Assembly (NCBI GenBank): GCA_016716475.1
Contig: JADJWG010000002.1
Coordinates: 248,001-312,000, forward strand
Direction: 5' to 3'
DNA length: 64,000 nt
Source: Phycisphaerales bacterium
GTDB taxonomy: Bacteria > Planctomycetota > Phycisphaerae > UBA1845 > Fen-1342
Shown here: positions 60,838-64,000 of the stretch, in pieces
Layout of the letters: each line of letters opens with the position of its first letter
How positions within the stretch are numbered: position 1 is the first letter of the stretch
The notes under the pieces: generated by a model
Databases searched by the model: none
What the model saw: only the letters and a program-made list of their open reading frames with translations
What the model was told of the DNA's origin: nothing
Translations under genes and position numbers: made by a program

Positions 60838-61223
60838 TCACCCAGTACACGCGGCTGGATGTCGCCGACAACACCGGCGCGAAACGGCTGCAAACGATCC
60901 AGGTGCTGAAGGGCTCTTCGGCGCGCCAAGGCAAGCCGCGGCTCAGCAAGGGTGGCGTCGGCGACATTATCATCGCCTCCGTCAAGCAGGCCCTGCCGCA
61001 GTCGGATTACAAGAAGGGGGACAAGGTCCGCTGCGTCATTGTTCGCACGCGGTATCCCACGCGGCGGAAGGACGGCAGCTACGTCCGGTTCGACAGCAAT
61101 GCGGCCGTCATCATCGACGCGGAGAACAACCCGAAGGGCACGCGTGTGTTCGGGGCCGTGGCCCGCGAGTTGCGCGAGAAGAACTTCACGAAGATCATCT
61201 CGCTCGCGGAGGAGGTCTGGTAG
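60834..61223 (+). CDS. rplN: 50S ribosomal protein L14, TTG start
   Basis: A 129-residue protein at the subunit interface. MITQYTRLDVADNTGAKRLQ is the normal N-terminus of L14 and requires the TTG at 60834, which overlaps the rpsQ stop. KGDKVRCVIVRTRYPTRRKD and VFGAVARELREKNFTKIISL follow. Use of TTG with a stop overlap suggests coupled translation. Confidence 0.95.
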   Translation: MITQYTRLDVADNTGAKRLQTIQVLKGSSARQGKPRLSKGGVGDIIIASVKQALPQSDYKKGDKVRCVIVRTRYPTRRKDGSYVRFDSNAAVIIDAENNPKGTRVFGAVARELREKNFTKIISLAEEVW

Positions 61224-61225
61224 CG

Positions 61226-61621
61226 ATGGCAGCACGCATTCGCAAGGACGATATTGTCATGGTCATCTCGGGCGACCACAAAGGGGCCCGAGGCAAGGTG
61301 CTGCGCGTGATTCCCGATCGCGACCAGGTGGTGATCGAGGGTGTGAACCTGGTGTATCGGCACGTGCGGCGTTCCCAGAAGAATCCGCAGGGCGGCCGCA
61401 TCCAGAAGGAAGCGCCCCTGCCGGCGTGCAAGGTCATGCCGATCGACCGCAAGACCGATCGTCCGACGCGCGTCCGGTTCGAGGTGCAGCGCGACGCCGC
61501 GGGCAAGGTAACAGGCAAGCGTCGGATCGCCACCGGGCGGAAGAGCAGCGGTGAGGAGATCAGCGTGGTCACGCGACATACGCGGTCCGCACCGGCTGCG
61601 GCTGGAAAGGCAGGGCGGTAG
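61226..61621 (+). CDS. rplX: 50S ribosomal protein L24
   Basis: A 131-residue assembly initiator protein. IRKDDIVMVISGDHKGARGK (KOW motif), VVIEGVNLVYRHVRRSQKNP and GGRIQKEAPLPACKVMPID are diagnostic. A C-terminal tail of about 25 residues exceeds the family core. It starts two bases after rplN. Confidence 0.96.
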   Translation: MAARIRKDDIVMVISGDHKGARGKVLRVIPDRDQVVIEGVNLVYRHVRRSQKNPQGGRIQKEAPLPACKVMPIDRKTDRPTRVRFEVQRDAAGKVTGKRRIATGRKSSGEEISVVTRHTRSAPAAAGKAGR

Positions 61622-61623
61622 CG

Positions 61624-62184
61624 ATGGTGCGTCTACAGGCGAAGTATCGCGAGGAAGTGCTGCCACAGCTCAAGCAGGATCTGGGCCGAGTGAACCCCAT
61701 GTCCCTGCCGAAGCTCGAGAAGATCGTGCTGTCGATGGGGTTGGGCAAGGCGGTCGCGGAATCCACCAACAAAGCCCGCGACAACAAGCGTTTTGTCGAG
61801 GCCGAGGCCGCACTGGCCACCGTGGCGGGCCAGAAGCCGCTGGTGTGCAAAGCGCGCAAGAGCGTGTCGAATTTCAAGCTTCGACAGGGCTATGACGTTG
61901 GTCTGAAGGTGACCCTGCGCGGCCAGCGGATGTACGAATTCCTGGATCGCCTCATCACGCTGGCAGTGCCGCGTGTCCGCGACTTCCGGGGTCTGAACCC
62001 CGGCAGCTTCGATGGGCGTGGTAACTATGGCATGGGGCTGACCGAATACGGCGTGTTTCCCGAAATCAACCCGGACAAGGTGACAGTGCAGCAGGGACTG
62101 AATATCACGATCTGCACCACGGCCCGGAGTGACAGCGAAGCGCGGCTCCTGCTGACCCTGCTGGGCATGCCGTTCCGCAACTAG
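61624..62184 (+). CDS. rplE: 50S ribosomal protein L5
   Basis: A 186-residue 5S rRNA-binding protein. NPMSLPKLEKIVLSMGLGKA, GQKPLVCKARKSVSNFKLRQ, VTLRGQRMYEFLDRLITLAV and FDGRGNYGMGLTEYGVFPEI are diagnostic. The start is two bases after rplX. Confidence 0.97.
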   Translation: MVRLQAKYREEVLPQLKQDLGRVNPMSLPKLEKIVLSMGLGKAVAESTNKARDNKRFVEAEAALATVAGQKPLVCKARKSVSNFKLRQGYDVGLKVTLRGQRMYEFLDRLITLAVPRVRDFRGLNPGSFDGRGNYGMGLTEYGVFPEINPDKVTVQQGLNITICTTARSDSEARLLLTLLGMPFRN

Positions 62185-62236
62185 GGTGTACGCGGGTCCG
62201 GGCCCCCGGTGGTTCCCGGCCGAGGACAGGTGAACG

Positions 62237-62422
62237 ATGGCACGACTGGGTCTGAAGCTGAAGTGCAAGAAGAAGCCCAAGTACAGCGCGCGGGCGTATA
62301 CCCGCTGCGAGTTGTGCGGGCGTTCGCGGGCGGTTTACCGGAAGTTCCGGATCTGCCGCTGCTGCTTCCGGAAGCTCGCGCTCGAGGGGCGCATCCCCGG
62401 CGTGATGAAGGCCAGTTGGTAG
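62237..62422 (+). CDS. rpsN: 30S ribosomal protein S14, zinc-binding type
   Basis: A 61-residue short-form S14. CELCGRSRAVYRKFRICRCC carries two CxxC pairs that bind zinc, and the end LALEGRIPGVMKASW is typical. The short zinc form lacks the long N-terminal part of the zinc-free paralog. It lies between rplE and rpsH as in most spc operons. Confidence 0.96.
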   Translation: MARLGLKLKCKKKPKYSARAYTRCELCGRSRAVYRKFRICRCCFRKLALEGRIPGVMKASW

Positions 62423-62437
62423 AAGAGGACGAGCAGA

Positions 62438-62836
62438 ATGGCGACTTCCGACCCGATCGCTGACATGCTGACGCGGATCCGGAACGGCAACCGTGCCGGT
62501 CTGAAGCGCGTGCGCATCCCGCGCAGCAAGGTATGCCTGGGCATTGCCCGGGTATTGAAGGAAGAGGGCTACATTGTCGACTATGCCTCGATCGACGACG
62601 CCAACCAGGGCGTGATCGAAGTCGACCTGAAGTACGGCTCGCAGGGCGAAAAGGTCCTGCAGGACGTGCAGCGTGTGAGCCGGCCGGGCTGCCGGCGGTA
62701 CCAGGGCGTGACGGAGCTGCCACGCGTGCTGGACGGGTTGGGGATCTCGATCGTGTCGACCAACAAGGGCGTGTTGAGTGACCGCCAGTGCCGCAAGGAA
62801 AAAGTCGGCGGCGAAGTCCTCTGCACGGTGTGGTGA
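62438..62836 (+). CDS. rpsH: 30S ribosomal protein S8
   Basis: A 132-residue 16S rRNA-binding assembly protein. DPIADMLTRIRNGNRAGLKR, SRPGCRRYQGVTELPRVLDG and LGISIVSTNKGVLSDRQCRK are conserved, with GEVLCTVW at the end. In some bacteria S8 is the repressor of the spc operon. AAGAGGA lies upstream. Confidence 0.97.
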   Translation: MATSDPIADMLTRIRNGNRAGLKRVRIPRSKVCLGIARVLKEEGYIVDYASIDDANQGVIEVDLKYGSQGEKVLQDVQRVSRPGCRRYQGVTELPRVLDGLGISIVSTNKGVLSDRQCRKEKVGGEVLCTVW

Positions 62837-62839
62837 GTT

Positions 62840-63427
62840 ATGTCGCGGATTGGCAAGAAACCCATTCCGATTCCGAAGGGTGTCACGATCGAAGTGGCCG
62901 GTCGTACCATTCGGACGAGCGGCCCGAAGGGTGCGCTGGCGCTGACGGTTCCCGCCCCGATCGACGTTGCGGTCGAAGGTGCGGAGGTCCTGGTACGACG
63001 GCCCGATGACAGTCGCGATGCGCGTGCCCGGCACGGACTGGTGCGGGCGCTGATCGCCAATGACATCCATGGCGTGACAGTCGGGTATGCGATCGGACTC
63101 GAGATTTACGGAACCGGTTACTCGGCCAACCTCGACGGCAAGAAGCTGATGATCAATTGCGGTTTCATGGGTCGCGGCGTGGGCAAGAAGGCCCAGTTCG
63201 AGATCCCGATTCCTGACGGCTTGACCGTCAAGGTCGAGGTTCCGACCGCGCGTGGCAACAATGAGCCCGCGAAGTTCACCGTGAGCGGCGCGAGCAAGCA
63301 GATGGTGGGTCAGTTTGCGGCCGAGGTCCGCAAGATTCGCAAGCCCGAGCCGTATCTCGGCAAGGGTATCCGCTACGCCGGTGAGCAGATTCGCCGGAAG
63401 GCCGGCAAGGTCTTCGCGGGCGGCTAG
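62840..63427 (+). CDS. rplF: 50S ribosomal protein L6
   Basis: A 195-residue protein with two related beta-sheet domains. SRIGKKPIPIPKGVTIEVAG, RTIRTSGPKGALALTVPAPI, GVTVGYAIGLEIYGTGYSAN and RKPEPYLGKGIRYAGEQIRR are diagnostic. It follows rpsH by three bases. A stretch of PFEIPIP-like QFEIPIPDGLTVKVEVPTA marks the second domain. Confidence 0.97.
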   Translation: MSRIGKKPIPIPKGVTIEVAGRTIRTSGPKGALALTVPAPIDVAVEGAEVLVRRPDDSRDARARHGLVRALIANDIHGVTVGYAIGLEIYGTGYSANLDGKKLMINCGFMGRGVGKKAQFEIPIPDGLTVKVEVPTARGNNEPAKFTVSGASKQMVGQFAAEVRKIRKPEPYLGKGIRYAGEQIRRKAGKVFAGG

Positions 63428-63483
63428 GAAGCAGTGGCGCGGGTGCCGGACAGAGGCCGCCCCCGTGTTTGAGGAACGGTGCG

Positions 63484-63855
63484 ATGAAACACGAGCTGGT
63501 CAAGCATGTGCGGCAGGCGCGGCGCGTATTGCGCGTTCGCAAGTCGGTTTCCGGCACGACCCGGCGGCCGCGTCTGGCAGTGGCCCGCACCTTGAAGAAT
63601 ATCACGGCGCAGATCATTGATGACGATACCGGCCGGACCCTGTGTTCGGCATCCACCCAGTCCCGCGAGTTGCGGGCGGCGGTCGGCGGCAATGGCGGAA
63701 ACGCCAAGGCCGCTCAGATCGTCGGCAAGGCGCTGGGTGATAAGGCGCGGGCGCTCGGGATTGAGTGCGTCGCGTTCGACCGGCGTGGGCGTAAGTACCA
63801 CGGCCGGGTGAAGGCCCTCGCGGACGCAGCCCGCGAGGCGGGACTGAAGTTTTAA
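63484..63855 (+). CDS. rplR: 50S ribosomal protein L18
   Basis: A 123-residue 5S rRNA-binding protein. RRVLRVRKSVSGTTRRPRLA, NITAQIIDDDTGRTLCSAST and VAFDRRGRKYHGRVKALADA then AREAGLKF are conserved. The ATG at 63484 lies after GAGGAACG; an upstream in-frame start would add five residues. A 56-base gap separates it from rplF. Confidence 0.96.
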   Translation: MKHELVKHVRQARRVLRVRKSVSGTTRRPRLAVARTLKNITAQIIDDDTGRTLCSASTQSRELRAAVGGNGGNAKAAQIVGKALGDKARALGIECVAFDRRGRKYHGRVKALADAAREAGLKF

Positions 63856-63876
63856 CCGCAGGCAGGACACGATCCA

Positions 63877-64000
63877 ATGGCGAACAGGCCGAGTGGCAGA
63901 CCGAGGCGCGGAGAGCGCCGGGGGCGCGACAGCGGTGGTTTCGGTGATGAGCGCGGCAATCTCGAAGATGCCTTGGTGAAGCTTTACCGCTGTGCGACCG
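63877..64000 (+). CDS. rpsE: 30S ribosomal protein S5, N-terminal part (cut by window edge)
   Basis: The first 41 codons are present. A basic Gly/Arg-rich start (MANRPSGRPRRGERRGRDSG) leads into LEDALVKLYRCAT, which is the start of the S5 double-stranded RNA-binding domain in other bacteria. Position after rplR agrees. GGCAGGA lies upstream of the ATG. The rest lies beyond position 64000. Confidence 0.88.
   Translation, partial: MANRPSGRPRRGERRGRDSGGFGDERGNLEDALVKLYRCAT

Overview
The window is a GC-rich bacterial chromosome segment whose gene content points to a planctomycete, most likely of the Phycisphaerae type. The clues are secreted proteins ending in dockerin-like EF-hand pairs, a PEP-CTERM protein, a prepilin-type protein with a C-terminal H-x9-DG-like motif, a PhoH / 7TM-HD / YbeY cluster, LL-diaminopimelate aminotransferase, and an S10-spc operon preceded by mreB-mreC. 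Single-base frameshifts in the essential gene rplB and in xseA suggest a draft or metagenome assembly with residual indel errors.

Layout. 1-3710: end of a radical SAM/SPASM protein, a beta-propeller-type lipoprotein, pilT and an LpxL-like acyltransferase. 3739-5239: an ISL3-type insertion sequence with terminal repeats, an 8-bp target duplication and a shattered transposase. 5248-7400: a MarR regulator divergent from a KamA-family radical SAM gene. 7497-10972: enolase with a small lipoprotein, then an HtpX protease behind a sigma-54-like promoter, and a small exported protein.

11090-27738 is the main accessory region, a probable beta-glucan utilisation locus. It holds a CUT1 ABC importer (binding protein and two permeases), a GH1 beta-glucosidase, two proteins with the PF10091 'glucoamylase'/GH144 fold, a 1068-residue secreted protein with an F5/8-type C domain and a six-hairpin domain, a dockerin protein with three CBM-like modules, a PEP-CTERM protein, a prepilin-type protein and a LacI regulator. 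Two near-identical LacI-type palindromes (17974-17987 and 26200-26213) sit on the promoters and link the two ends. Beta-1,2-glucan is my best guess for the substrate and is inference only.

27778-32960: AlkA-like glycosylase, TPR/peptidase-MA lipoprotein, PIN-TRAM membrane protein, IspH and a lone receiver domain. 33168-41114: xseA, rplM-rpsI divergent from rpmI-rplT, an alpha/beta hydrolase, a MoxR ATPase, an MFS protein and TatA. 41347-46854: 2-oxoacid:ferredoxin oxidoreductase (korAB), dapL, folK and a flavin reductase-like gene. 47028-51768: a DUF3592 protein and ybeY/pgpH/phoH. 52049-55300: a cell-shape cluster (coiled-coil envelope protein, an unlisted 55-residue membrane peptide, mreB, mreC). 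55449-64000: S10-spc operon from rpsJ into rpsE in canonical order.

I saw no tRNA, rRNA or CRISPR array. Promoter and operator calls come from reading hexamers and palindromes by eye.
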